Made by a program: the position numbers and the translations under genes
The notes under the pieces: generated by a model
Seen by the model: only the letters and a program-made list of their open reading frames with translations
Databases searched by the model: none
What the model was told of the DNA's origin: nothing
In this document: positions 48,637 to 57,746 of the stretch, one piece after another
Numbering within the stretch: position 1 is the stretch's first letter
Layout: every line of letters starts with the position of its first letter
Assembly (NCBI GenBank): GCA_937136395.1
Contig: CAKZOI010000035.1
Location: 24,225 to 88,224 of the forward strand
Source: an uncultured Opitutia bacterium
Lineage (GTDB): Bacteria; Verrucomicrobiota; Verrucomicrobiia; Opitutales; Coraliomargaritaceae
Reading direction: 5' to 3'
DNA length: 64,000 nt

Positions 48637-50946
48637 ATGTGTTTACTTAAAAGAAGTCCAATAAAACCATTCCTTATCACTCTGCTGCTAAGTGGCCTCG
48701 CGGGACTTTCCCACGGTCAGAGCCTGCCATCCGCACCGGGAAAGAGTGTTGATTTCCTCCGTGATCCCGCTTGGGCGGTGGTCACAAATGCGACTCCCGA
48801 GTTCGGCTGGTTCTACCCGCAATCGGGAGGAATCCAGCAATCCTATCAAATACGCGTCGCCTCGCAACTCAATCTCCTTAAAGACGGAGCGGCGGATCAG
48901 TGGGATAGTGGGAAGGTTGAGTCGTCCAGTTCGATCAATGTCCCTTACGGTGGTAAGCCCTTGGCCATCAACCAGACATACTTTTGGCAGGTCAGAACAT
49001 GGTCATCCGATGGTCTTGTTAGCTCGTTCAGTGAACCGCAGCAGTTCAACACAGGGGACTTCGACCGCTCGAAGCTCGAGTATCCTGGCCAGAGCCGGTG
49101 GATCGAACTGTCCGAAGATATCTGGGTTGCTGAGGATAAGCAAACCGCTGCCTTCACCTATATGGAGCCAGTCCGCTTCGTCGAGCCAAAGGCGGGCAGC
49201 TACTTTGTCGAATATGAGAAGTCCGTGATCGGGATTTTCGAATTCACCGCAACGGCTACGGAGGACGGCACGCAGATAACGCTCTTCCTTGGCGAGCGCA
49301 AAGAGGGCGATAACCTCGTAAACAAGAACCCGGGCAGATCAAACATCGGCTTCGAAAAGGTCGAGATGGCTCTAAAGAAAGGCACTCATCACTACATCGT
49401 GAAGCTGGGTGAGCGCAAACCCTCACACTATCTGCACAGCCAGGAACTCGCGCCTCACCTTCCTGAAGTGTTGCCGTTCCGTTTTGTCGAAATCAATGGG
49501 GAGGCTGGCAGCTACCATATTGCCAACCCTAAACAGGCCGGACTCTTCTACTATTTTGAGGACGATTCGTCGTCCTTCGAAACCTCGAATGAAACGCTCA
49601 AAAAGGTATGGGATCTGTGCAAATACACTCTGAAGGCGACTCCTTTCCTCGGCGTGTATGCGGATGGCAACCGTGAGCGTATGCCATACGAGGCGGATGC
49701 CTACATCCAGCAGATGGGGCACTACTCGGTCGATCGTGAGTATGCTATTGGGAAATACACCATCAATTTCCTTCTCAATCACGCATCCTGGCCGACCGAG
49801 TGGCAGATGCACACCGTCATGATGGCGTGGCAGGATTATCTCTACACCGGTGATGCCGGCCTGTTGGAGGCGCGCTACGATGACCTTCGCCGGAAGACCC
49901 TGATTGACTTGACCGAGACGAACCATCTCATCAGCACTCGCACGGGACTATTCACTCAGGAGCTTGCGGACAAGCTTTACTATCCAGGGCAGCTTGAGAA
50001 GTTCCGCGACATCGTCGACTGGCCGCAGGGCAAGCACTCCGAAGGCGCAGGCAAGTATGCGTTTAACATGGGCGTCCTGCCGACCGGAGAGACCGACGGC
50101 TATGTGTTCACGACTTACAATACAGTGGTCAACGCTTTCCACTATCACTCGTTGGAGCTGATGGAGAAGATCGCTGGAGTCCTCGGCAAATCTGATGAAG
50201 AGACCTTCTTCAAGGAACGCGCCGCCATACACCTGAAGGCATTCAAAGAAACCTTCTATGTTCCTGAGACCGGACTGTTCCGCGATGGTGACGCCACCGA
50301 CCACGTCAGCTTACACGCCAACATGTTCCCTCTGGCCTTCGGTATGGTGGAGTCAAAAGACGTTGAAAAAGTTGCTGAATTTATCAAGAGCCGTGGCATG
50401 CGCTGCAGTGTCTATGGCGCCCACTACTTACTCGATGCACTCTTCATCGCCGGTGAATCCGACTACGCGCTAGAGCTAATGACCGCCGAAACCAAGCGTA
50501 GCTGGATGAACATGCTGAAGGTGGGCTCGACGATGACCACCGAGGCTTGGGACGAGGACTATAAATACAACCTTACCTGGAACCATGCTTGGGGCTCCGC
50601 GCCCGCAAACAGTATTGCTCGCCGACTGGTTGGGATCACCCCCATCGAACCTGGGTTCGGGAAATTCCGGATCGCACCTCAGCCCGGATCACTCAAGCAT
50701 TTCAGTTTAAAGCAGGAATGCATTCGCGGACCGATCGAAGTAGACCTGAAGAATGAGTCTGGGCAGTGGGATCTTAAGGTCGAGATCCCGGGCAATACTA
50801 TCTCGGAACTCTGGATTCCCAAAGCCAAGGAAGCCGTCTCCGTCAATGGTTCCCCTGCAAAGATTATGCGAACCGACCGTTTTGCCCAGCAAGATTGGAA
50901 TGTCATCCTGCTGGAACCCGGCAGCTATTCCGTGCTAGCCAAGTAG
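48637..50946 (+). CDS. Alpha-L-rhamnosidase, glycoside hydrolase family 78
   Basis: A 769-residue secreted enzyme from the ATG at 48637 (frame open to 48583). Signal peptide SPIKPFLITLLLSGLAG with a site near SHG. A fibronectin-like N-terminal domain (YQIRVASQLN, YFWQVRTWSSDG) is followed by beta-sandwich and (alpha/alpha)6 catalytic domains. DGNRERMPYEADAYIQQ (about residue 343) is the general-acid region, and TEAWDEDYKYNLTWNHAWGS (about residue 635) carries the second Glu and the active-site His. It releases L-rhamnose from algal or plant glycans. Base composition and C-ending codons look richer than the neighbours, and a gene remnant follows, both hinting at acquisition. Confidence 0.87.
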   Translation: MCLLKRSPIKPFLITLLLSGLAGLSHGQSLPSAPGKSVDFLRDPAWAVVTNATPEFGWFYPQSGGIQQSYQIRVASQLNLLKDGAADQWDSGKVESSSSINVPYGGKPLAINQTYFWQVRTWSSDGLVSSFSEPQQFNTGDFDRSKLEYPGQSRWIELSEDIWVAEDKQTAAFTYMEPVRFVEPKAGSYFVEYEKSVIGIFEFTATATEDGTQITLFLGERKEGDNLVNKNPGRSNIGFEKVEMALKKGTHHYIVKLGERKPSHYLHSQELAPHLPEVLPFRFVEINGEAGSYHIANPKQAGLFYYFEDDSSSFETSNETLKKVWDLCKYTLKATPFLGVYADGNRERMPYEADAYIQQMGHYSVDREYAIGKYTINFLLNHASWPTEWQMHTVMMAWQDYLYTGDAGLLEARYDDLRRKTLIDLTETNHLISTRTGLFTQELADKLYYPGQLEKFRDIVDWPQGKHSEGAGKYAFNMGVLPTGETDGYVFTTYNTVVNAFHYHSLELMEKIAGVLGKSDEETFFKERAAIHLKAFKETFYVPETGLFRDGDATDHVSLHANMFPLAFGMVESKDVEKVAEFIKSRGMRCSVYGAHYLLDALFIAGESDYALELMTAETKRSWMNMLKVGSTMTTEAWDEDYKYNLTWNHAWGSAPANSIARRLVGITPIEPGFGKFRIAPQPGSLKHFSLKQECIRGPIEVDLKNESGQWDLKVEIPGNTISELWIPKAKEAVSVNGSPAKIMRTDRFAQQDWNVILLEPGSYSVLAK

Positions 50947-51037
50947 ATCTGCCACCTCCTGGAGCGTGCCTGGGTTGAACGACCTCGGTGCGTTTCAGAA
51001 GGGCCCTGCCTGCCTTTAGTTATGAAGAAATAAAACA

Positions 51038-51161
51038 GTGAACCGACGTAAATTTATTTTTACAGCGGAAAGGCCAGGAAGCAAAAAAGTTGATGATTGC
51101 CGAGAGGACATCAGAGACTCCTGAAACTTACACCTTTAAGATCACTATTCAGAAAGCATAA
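51038..51161 (+). pseudogene. Remnant of a Tat-exported protein gene behind the rhamnosidase
   Basis: A GTG at 51038 opens VNRRKFIFTAE, which looks like the twin-arginine start of a Tat substrate such as a sulfatase, glycosidase or oxidoreductase. After about ten residues the sequence no longer makes sense and stops at 51124. In another frame, AKKLMIAERTSETPETYTF followed by KITIQKA and a stop at 51159-51161 looks like a real protein C-terminus. This is what a large internal deletion of one gene would leave. The evidence is only pattern based. Confidence 0.4.
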
Positions 51162-51219
51162 CCATGGTCTCATCTCAGAGCCTACACGCTGTGCGCAGCG
51201 GCCAGTATTGGACAAATAA

Positions 51220-51242
51220 AAAGGACCGTGAAACGGCCCTTT
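51220..51242 (-). terminator. Rho-independent terminator of the Na/Pi transporter gene
   Basis: AAAGGACCGT and ACGGCCCTTT form a 10-base stem with one mismatch and a GAA loop. On the minus strand it is followed by T-rich sequence, about 25 bases past the transporter stop. The rest of the gap 50947-51266 holds only the gene remnant described separately. Confidence 0.7.
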
Positions 51243-51266
51243 GTTAAATGGATCAAATCCTGGCTT

Positions 51267-52928
51267 TTAGTCGATTTGATTGAGTAGTTTCAAAATGTTG
51301 AGCGAGTGATCGCCGATGCTCTCGATATTGTTGAGGATATCGATGTAGAGCATTTCTGATTTGATGTTGCTAGGATCGCTCATACGGCGAACAGCTTCGC
51401 GACGCAACTTCTTGCGTGAGGCATCAATGGTATCCTCAAGCTGCATCGCTACTTCGATGTCAGCATGTGTCACTTTCTTGCCGAGGCATTGGATGTAAAA
51501 GCCCATAAACTGATCAACGGGGCCGCTGAAGTTGCGGATCGCTTCTTGTGTTTCGGCGGGGAGCACGCGCTGTTTGCGGTATTTGCGTTCAGCGAGTTTG
51601 ACGAGGTCGAAGGTGTTGTCACAGATTTCTTCCAACTCGGAAATCACGCGCAACATGACAGTCACTTCGTTTAGGCGCTCGCGGCTGAGCTCTGAAGAGG
51701 TGCAGTAAATAAGGTATTGTGTGATGTCGAAAGCGAGCCGGTCACTGCGCTCCTCCATTGCCTTGAGTTCGACGATTCGGGCACCCATGTCCTCATTTGG
51801 ACGCTCATAGACTTCATTGAAGCCTTTGAACATTTCACGGGTGAGTTCCGCCATGCTACGAATTTCACGCTCCGCTTCGGCGAGATTGATTTCGCCCGTT
51901 TGTGGGAGGTTGGGCGCTTGGTATTGGATATGTTCCTGTTCCTTTTCTGTGCTTATTTTTTCACCAACCATCTTGGTAGCAAGATAGGCGAGCTGATTGA
52001 CGAATGGCACTTGCAGGCAGATGTTTGTCAGATTGAACATCGAGTGGAATAGCGCGAGGTGGTAGAGCGTGTGTGAAGGGTCATTGGCATCGCCTGGTGT
52101 GATCCAGTCGATGAGCGCTGCAAATGGGTAGAATAGGAAGATCATCCAGCAAACCCCGACCATATTAAACAGGAAGTGCGCGCGCGCCGCACGCTTGGCT
52201 TCGACACCAGCTGTCATTGCGGCAAGGTTTGCGGTAATCGTAGTGCCGACATTTTCGCCTATGACGATGGCGGCGGCGTCTTCGTAGCCAATCCAGCCCT
52301 TGGCGGCAAGTGTCAGAGTGATTGCGCCAGCGACCGAGGAGGATTGGACGAGGACGGTTAGCAGAACGCCGAATACAAAGAAAATCGCGACAGAGCCCAT
52401 TCCGTGGCCTGTCCAATCGGCGAGGAAGGCGAACATATCTGGGTTCGATTTGACGTCGGGCACCGAGCCCTTGAGGAAACTAAGCCCTAAGAATAAGATG
52501 CCGAAGCCGATTAGGGCTTGTCCAGTATCACGCACTTTTGGAGTGCGAAAGAAAATCATCGCGACACCGATGCCGACGCACGGTAAGGCGATCGAGGTGA
52601 GGCTGAACTTGAAGCCTAGGAAGGCGACGATCCAGAAAGTCGTTGTGGTGCCGAGGTTGGCACCCATGATCATACCGATGGACTCACGTAAGGTGAGTAG
52701 CTTTGCATTTACAAAGCTCACGATCATGACCGTCGTGGCGCTTGAAGATTGGACCAGCGTGGTCATCAATGTGCCACTAACAATGCCAGACAGTCGATTA
52801 CGTGTCATATTACTGACAAGTGCGCGGAGGCCTTCGCCTGATACTTTTTGAAGGCCTTCACTCATGATCTTCATTCCGTATAGGAATAGACCAAGGCTGC
52901 CAAAGATAGCGAAAAGTGTAGAAATCAT
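51267..52928 (-). CDS. Na/Pi cotransporter family protein with C-terminal PhoU domain
   Basis: A 553-residue protein of the NptA/PNaS family. The two inverted transport repeats each carry the signature QSSS: TTLVQSSSATTVMIVSF (about residue 60) and TVLVQSSSVAGAITLTL (about residue 195), followed by GANLGTTTT and GENVGTTITAN. About eight membrane helices are seen up to residue 320. From about residue 350 a helical PhoU-like domain follows (EREIRSMAELTREMFKGF, RVISELEEICDNTFDLVKL, NIESIGDHSLNILKLL). It probably imports phosphate with sodium, which fits a marine host. Confidence 0.9.
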   Translation of the reverse strand: MISTLFAIFGSLGLFLYGMKIMSEGLQKVSGEGLRALVSNMTRNRLSGIVSGTLMTTLVQSSSATTVMIVSFVNAKLLTLRESIGMIMGANLGTTTTFWIVAFLGFKFSLTSIALPCVGIGVAMIFFRTPKVRDTGQALIGFGILFLGLSFLKGSVPDVKSNPDMFAFLADWTGHGMGSVAIFFVFGVLLTVLVQSSSVAGAITLTLAAKGWIGYEDAAAIVIGENVGTTITANLAAMTAGVEAKRAARAHFLFNMVGVCWMIFLFYPFAALIDWITPGDANDPSHTLYHLALFHSMFNLTNICLQVPFVNQLAYLATKMVGEKISTEKEQEHIQYQAPNLPQTGEINLAEAEREIRSMAELTREMFKGFNEVYERPNEDMGARIVELKAMEERSDRLAFDITQYLIYCTSSELSRERLNEVTVMLRVISELEEICDNTFDLVKLAERKYRKQRVLPAETQEAIRNFSGPVDQFMGFYIQCLGKKVTHADIEVAMQLEDTIDASRKKLRREAVRRMSDPSNIKSEMLYIDILNNIESIGDHSLNILKLLNQID

Positions 52929-53039
52929 AAGTGGGATCTAAGAGTTAGCTAGATCTCACAGCAAATGATACATGAGTGTGACGGCAATGATAAAAAGTGC
53001 CTAAGCGAGTGGCATATGCCGATAATTAGTGGAGCGAAT

Positions 53040-54227
53040 TCAAGTTAAAATATGCTCTAGTTCTGGTGCTTTAGAATCGAGGACTTTATCGGCGGCTCCG
53101 ACTAGGGGATAACGATATTCCTCTCCTTGGAAGTTGCGCATCACAATCGCTTCTTTGGTCACTTCTTTGACGTATTCTGGGTTGATCGGTATCTTACCCC
53201 CGCCCCCTGGGGCATCGATGACGAACTGTGGGATCGCATAGCCTGTCGTGTGGCCACGCAGCGCTTGCATAATTTCGATGCCTTTGCGGGGATCTGCGCG
53301 AAGGTGCGCACTGCCTGTAATGAGGTCGCACTGATACAGGTAGTAGGGGCGCACACGCATCATTAAGAGCCTGTGAATCAGCGACTTCATGACTTCAACG
53401 TCGTCGTTGACGTCTTTCAGTAGCACGGACTGGTTGCCAATCGGGACACCAGCGAAAGACAGGCGCTCGCAAGCCTCGCGGAGTTCGATAGAACACTCGT
53501 TCGGGGTGTTTACATGGATGCTAAGCCAGATCGGGCCGTGTTTTTTGAAGATTTCGCACAGTTCAGGTGTGATGCGCTGCGGTAGGAAGACGGGAATGCG
53601 CGAGCCAATGCGAATGAATTCGATGTGTGGGATTTTGCGCAGTTCGCCCAGTAAATAGTCTAGTTTTTTATCGGAGAGTAGCAGCGGATCGCCACCACTG
53701 AGGAGCACATCACGTATCTCTGGGTGATTACGGATATACTCGAGCCCGCTTTCAAATTCGGGATGAAAATTGTAGTCTTGAGCGTTGGAAACCAAGCGAC
53801 TGCGTGTGCAGTAGCGGCAATAGGCGGCACAGCGGTCCGTGACGAGAAATAGCACGCGGTCGGGGTAGCGGTGCACGATGCCGTCCACTGGTTTGGTGTT
53901 TTCTTCACCTACCGGATCGAGCATCTCCTCGAGGGCAACTGTCATTTCCCCTGCACGCGGCACGACTTGTCTGCGGATTGGGTCGTTGGGGTCGTTTGGA
54001 TCGATCAGATTGAAAAAGTAGGGTGTGATCGCAAGAGCCAGTTTGTCTTTTGCGAATAGGCAACCAGCGCGTTCATCGGCGCTGAGCTTTAGATGTTCTT
54101 CTAGCTGCTCAAGCTTAGTGATGCGATTTTTTAGCTGCCACTTCCAGTTATTCCAATCTGCTGCGGGCACGTCGGCCCAAAGGCCTTGGCCGCGCTGCCA
54201 GTTGTCGAGTGAGTCGTTTGGATACAT
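53040..54227 (-). CDS. kamA: Lysine 2,3-aminomutase (radical SAM, KamA family)
   Basis: A 395-residue radical SAM, PLP-dependent enzyme that converts L-lysine to L-beta-lysine. The iron-sulfur motif is CAAYCRYCTRSR (CxxxCxxC, about residue 132). DVLLSGGDPLLLSD, RIGSRIPVFLPQRIT and GVPIGNQSVLLKDVNDD bind cofactors and substrate. The PLP-binding Lys lies in DAPGGGGKIP (about residue 345). Compared with clostridial KamA the C-terminal zinc-binding cysteine cluster is missing. No beta-lysine acetyltransferase (ablB) is adjacent. It is divergent from an ArsR regulator, which may control it. Confidence 0.9.
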   Translation of the reverse strand: MYPNDSLDNWQRGQGLWADVPAADWNNWKWQLKNRITKLEQLEEHLKLSADERAGCLFAKDKLALAITPYFFNLIDPNDPNDPIRRQVVPRAGEMTVALEEMLDPVGEENTKPVDGIVHRYPDRVLFLVTDRCAAYCRYCTRSRLVSNAQDYNFHPEFESGLEYIRNHPEIRDVLLSGGDPLLLSDKKLDYLLGELRKIPHIEFIRIGSRIPVFLPQRITPELCEIFKKHGPIWLSIHVNTPNECSIELREACERLSFAGVPIGNQSVLLKDVNDDVEVMKSLIHRLLMMRVRPYYLYQCDLITGSAHLRADPRKGIEIMQALRGHTTGYAIPQFVIDAPGGGGKIPINPEYVKEVTKEAIVMRNFQGEEYRYPLVGAADKVLDSKAPELEHILT

Positions 54228-54301
54228 TTTGAGAGGCCTTGAAAAGCGTATAGTCGATGAAAAGAGAAGTGATCAGCATTCGGTGCTTGAATCAAATGTG
54301 T

Positions 54302-54311
54302 ATACATGTAT
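54302..54311. promoter_or_regulatory. Palindrome in the kamA-arsR intergenic region, candidate operator
   Basis: ATACATGTAT is a perfect 10-base palindrome within an AT-rich stretch (54298-54325) in the 98-base gap between the divergent genes. A TATACT box at 54315-54320 lies just before the regulator's ATG, so the palindrome would overlap its promoter. ArsR-family operators have this size and character. Confidence 0.4.
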
Positions 54312-54325
54312 TTATATACTTAAAT

Positions 54326-54640
54326 ATGTCAATGCAACAAGAGGCAATCGATTTAGACAGTCTGGCTAAACAGCTATGGGCGATCGGCGATCCCGTGCGC
54401 TTGCAAATTTTGCGAATGTTGCCTACAGAGCCAAGTTGTGAGAATGCCTGTAATGTCTCGACGATTGCGGAGCGAATCGGGCTCTCACAGCCAGCGGCTT
54501 CGCATCATTTACGGATTCTTCGACAAGCGGGCGTCATCACGAATGAGAAGAAATGTCGTGATATGATTTATTGGGTGCAAGTCGATGAAGCGAGTGCTGT
54601 GACTGAGGCGCTCAAGGCGCTTTTGCACGGTTCTGAGTGA
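54326..54640 (+). CDS. ArsR-family transcriptional regulator
   Basis: A 104-residue winged-helix repressor from the ATG at 54326; the frame is open to 54257 but the extra residues are unlike the family. AIGDPVRLQILRMLP, STIAERIGLSQPAASHHLRI with the recognition helix, and LRQAGVITNEKKCRDMIYWV are the standard parts. Two Cys in EPSCENACNV lie between helices and could be sensory, but the usual metal-site ELCVCDL motif is absent. It is divergent from kamA and may leave a leaderless transcript, given the TATACT six bases before the ATG. Confidence 0.88.
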   Translation: MSMQQEAIDLDSLAKQLWAIGDPVRLQILRMLPTEPSCENACNVSTIAERIGLSQPAASHHLRILRQAGVITNEKKCRDMIYWVQVDEASAVTEALKALLHGSE

Positions 54641-54645
54641 GTCAG

Positions 54646-55515
54646 TCAATCGGTCGATTTGTGCGGATCAGGGAGTGTGAAATAATCTGAAAGCACTCCG
54701 ATGTTGATCGCACCCGATTCAATCGTAGTTGTTAGATCATAAACCCCATCTATGTAGCGCTCGATACGGAAAGGGATCGGCATTCCATCGATGGATTGAA
54801 AGTCGCTAAATAAGACCCTCTCGGTCTGGTCTTCGGTTCGGTGTATTTCTGCAAAAGGATGCATTGTCGAGGGGTCGACTAGGATTTCGATTTCTTTTTT
54901 TTCGGCGTTTAGCATGAAGACTTGGAGATAGGTCTTGGAGTCATACTCGGTGGTTTCGATTGAATCGATATGACCATAACCTTGATGCGCGCTGATGATG
55001 GAGTCATAGAAGCGGCTTTGTTGTAACCATGGTTTAGCCTCTTTGCCTGTGAGAATCGTGATTTGATCCTCTTGGTTTACCGATCGAATGCGTTGCCAAA
55101 CCTGCTCGCCGTTGACGCTGGTTGTGATCTCGATCGGGCCCTGATCCATTTTTAGACGCATGAGGTTTGGTCGCTTTTTTGTTAAAGTGAAATTGCGCGT
55201 ATGTTCACCATCGGTTATTATGCCAGAAAGCCGAATCGATTGCGTGTGGTTAAAGATCGTTTCGTTGCAATTGACATGCAGGTATTGCTTCATGAAGTGA
55301 GCTGGGTCGCGCAATTCATTAATGGCTACATAAGGCGCTAATGTGCTGCCTACGGAGTGTTTCGATTCGGTAAAATAGAAAAATGTTGCACGCGTGGCTG
55401 ATACCAGAATACCAACTGCCAAGATGCCCAAAATAACCAAGATGACTTTTTGCCCTTTCGTGGAGCCAAAAGGCGTCGATTTGTATTTTTTGGTCTTTGT
55501 ATAGCGTGTTGCCAT
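54646..55515 (-). CDS. Membrane-anchored protein with LolA-like beta domain, unknown function
   Basis: A 289-residue protein from the ATG at 55515 (frame open to 55587). It has a basic N-terminus (MATRYTKTKKYKS), one membrane helix (KVILVILGILAVGILVSATR) and an extracytoplasmic part. RLSGIITDGEHTRNFTLTKK, GEQVWQRIRSVNQEDQIT and VLFSDFQSIDGMPIPFRIER resemble the half-barrel of LolA/outer-membrane lipoprotein sorting proteins. This is a structural guess. It is convergent with the ArsR gene, five bases apart. Confidence 0.65.
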   Translation of the reverse strand: MATRYTKTKKYKSTPFGSTKGQKVILVILGILAVGILVSATRATFFYFTESKHSVGSTLAPYVAINELRDPAHFMKQYLHVNCNETIFNHTQSIRLSGIITDGEHTRNFTLTKKRPNLMRLKMDQGPIEITTSVNGEQVWQRIRSVNQEDQITILTGKEAKPWLQQSRFYDSIISAHQGYGHIDSIETTEYDSKTYLQVFMLNAEKKEIEILVDPSTMHPFAEIHRTEDQTERVLFSDFQSIDGMPIPFRIERYIDGVYDLTTTIESGAINIGVLSDYFTLPDPHKSTD

Positions 55516-55658
55516 GAGAGCGGTAATGATTGTGTAAATGCATCGCTGTGGGCAATCGTAATTTTTGTATAAAAGAGAGTGATTCATCTACATCCTAGTA
55601 AATGTCCCATGCTTTTGATTTGCATGGCGCGTGGTTCTTGCTTTGCTCCTCGGCTAAC

Positions 55659-56828
55659 ATGGCTAAAACGACTCGAACTGGACTTATTGCATTTGAAGAC
55701 GGAACTGTTTTCCGTGGCCGCGCTTTTGGCGCTGTAGCGACTAATGTGGGAGAAGCATGCTTCAATACCAGCATGACTGGATATCAGGAGATTCTGACGG
55801 ATCCCTCCTATTTTTCGCAGATTGTTACCATGACTGCGGTGCAGATCGGTAACTATGGTATTTGCCCAGAAGACGTCGAATCTGATGGTCCAAAGGTAAA
55901 AGGCTTTATTGTCCGTGAAATGAGTCCAGTAGCTAGCAACTGGCGCAGTAATAAATCGATTCAAGACTATCTAGCAGAGGCTGGGATTCCTGGAATTGAT
56001 GGTGTTGATACGCGAGCAATCACCAAGAAGTTACGAGTTTCAGGCGCGTTGAAAGCCTGCATTAGCACCGAGGACATTACTGAGGAAGAAGCAGTGAAAC
56101 GTGCTCAAGAGTTTGGTGGCTTGGTTGGTGTTGATTTTGTGAAGGAAGTCACAGCTAAGGAAGCCTATCAGTGGGATCCTGAAATGAAGGAGTCGACTCC
56201 GTTTACTGTTGTCGGAACTGATTTAAATATCAATGCAAGCAAAGACCAGAAGCCTCGGTTTAAAGTCGCTGCGATGGATTTTGGCGGCAAATTCTCTATA
56301 TATCGCAAGCTGCAGCACCATGGCTTTGACGTGCATGTGTTTCCAGCAACAGCGAGTGTCGATGATATCAAGGCAAGCAATCCGGACGCGGTTTTCCTCT
56401 CCAATGGGCCAGGCGATCCAGGTGCGGTCGATTATGCGCACAAGACCGTGAAATCGCTCATCGAAGATTATCCAACTTTTGGTATTTGTCTAGGTCATCA
56501 GATTATCACACATGCTTTAGGGGCAAAAACGTTCAAACTAAAGTTCGGCCACCGAGGTGGCAATCAGCCAGTTAAGAACTTAGAAACAGGCAAGGTCTCG
56601 ATCACTGCGCAGAACCATGGTTTCGCTTCCACTCGTGAAGAGTTGGAAAAAGCGGGCGCGGTTGTGACTGAGGTCAATTTGAATGACGACACGGTTGAAG
56701 GGCTTCGCTTGAAGGACAAGCCTGTCTTCTCCGTGCAATACCACCCAGAGGCAGCTCCGGGTCCGAATGATGCCGATGCCCTGTTTGTGGATTTCTACAA
56801 CATGGTCGCAGAGCACGCGGGCAAGTAA
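55659..56828 (+). CDS. carA: Carbamoyl-phosphate synthase small subunit
   Basis: A 389-residue glutaminase subunit from the ATG at 55659 (frame open to 55602). GLIAFEDGTVFRGRAFGA and FNTSMTGYQEILTDPSYFSQ mark the N-terminal domain. The class I amidotransferase domain has the catalytic Cys in FGICLGHQII and the His/Glu pair in SVQYHPEAAPGPND. It supplies ammonia to the large subunit for pyrimidine and arginine synthesis. carB is not next to it; a DUF1853 gene follows 12 bases later. Confidence 0.95.
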   Translation: MAKTTRTGLIAFEDGTVFRGRAFGAVATNVGEACFNTSMTGYQEILTDPSYFSQIVTMTAVQIGNYGICPEDVESDGPKVKGFIVREMSPVASNWRSNKSIQDYLAEAGIPGIDGVDTRAITKKLRVSGALKACISTEDITEEEAVKRAQEFGGLVGVDFVKEVTAKEAYQWDPEMKESTPFTVVGTDLNINASKDQKPRFKVAAMDFGGKFSIYRKLQHHGFDVHVFPATASVDDIKASNPDAVFLSNGPGDPGAVDYAHKTVKSLIEDYPTFGICLGHQIITHALGAKTFKLKFGHRGGNQPVKNLETGKVSITAQNHGFASTREELEKAGAVVTEVNLNDDTVEGLRLKDKPVFSVQYHPEAAPGPNDADALFVDFYNMVAEHAGK

Positions 56829-56840
56829 GTAAATTTGCTG

Positions 56841-57656
56841 ATGGTCGATTTCTCCCAGCTGTTACTAGACAGTCTGAGGGGTGCGTCATTGTTGGTCGGT
56901 GAAATTGCAGGGGCGAATGCGTTCGATCGTCAGTTGTTGGCTGATATCAATCCCGAGGCGTTGCTCAACTTTGATCAGAAGCTGGGCCACTTATATGAGG
57001 ATGCCTTGACGGTCTTGCTTGATGCGTCTGAGTCGGTTGAATTATTGGCAAGCAACTTGCAGATCATAAACGGGCAGAAGCAAACTCTTGGCGAATTGGA
57101 CTATGTGTTGGTCGACAAGCGCCCTGGGCAATCGATACATCTCGAACTCGCGGTTAAGTTCTACTTGGCAGTTGAAGTGGAAGGGGAGTGGCAATTCCCG
57201 GGGCCGGACCCTCGGGATAACTGGCAGCGAAAGTTGGATCGTATGTGCTCGCATCAATTGCGGTTGAGTCAAACTCCTGAGGCGCGTGCAGTGCTGAAGG
57301 AGCGCTTCGGCATCGATTCGATTGAGGTGAGGCAATTAGTGTATGGCTGTTTGTTTTATCCTATGTCAGCTGAGGAGTGTCCGCAACCTGCGGGAGTTGC
57401 AGTGGATTGCAGTAAGGGTCGTTGGCTCTATGTGAGTGAATGGGATATGGCTTTTCCAGAAGTCGAAACGGTGCAGTTCATTTCCAAGCCGCTTTGGCCC
57501 GTCGAGATTATTGATGAGGTTCGGAAGGGGTTGGAGACGGTAGCAGTTGGCGAGTTGATGCAGTCCGCTCAAATACGATGTGTGATGTTTGTATTCGAGG
57601 ATAGTGATATGCGCTGGTTCTTGGTTCCCGATGGTTGGCGCCCTGGTGCTTCCTAA
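56841..57656 (+). CDS. DUF1853 family protein
   Basis: A 271-residue protein of the DUF1853 family. LGHLYEDALTVLLDASES, NLQIINGQKQTLGELDYVLV, HLELAVKFYLAVE and GPDPRDNWQRKLDRMCSHQL are the conserved blocks. The ExK-like spacing around ELAVKF suggests a PD-(D/E)XK nuclease-like fold, which is an inference. The role is unknown. It starts 12 bases after carA, perhaps co-transcribed. Confidence 0.8.
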   Translation: MVDFSQLLLDSLRGASLLVGEIAGANAFDRQLLADINPEALLNFDQKLGHLYEDALTVLLDASESVELLASNLQIINGQKQTLGELDYVLVDKRPGQSIHLELAVKFYLAVEVEGEWQFPGPDPRDNWQRKLDRMCSHQLRLSQTPEARAVLKERFGIDSIEVRQLVYGCLFYPMSAEECPQPAGVAVDCSKGRWLYVSEWDMAFPEVETVQFISKPLWPVEIIDEVRKGLETVAVGELMQSAQIRCVMFVFEDSDMRWFLVPDGWRPGAS

Positions 57657-57746
57657 TCTAAGAATGAGGCGAAACGCATCTGGTTTGCCGACCTGGATTC
57701 GAGTATGAAAATATGGATTCTTCGCGACAAATATGCACGATCTGAC

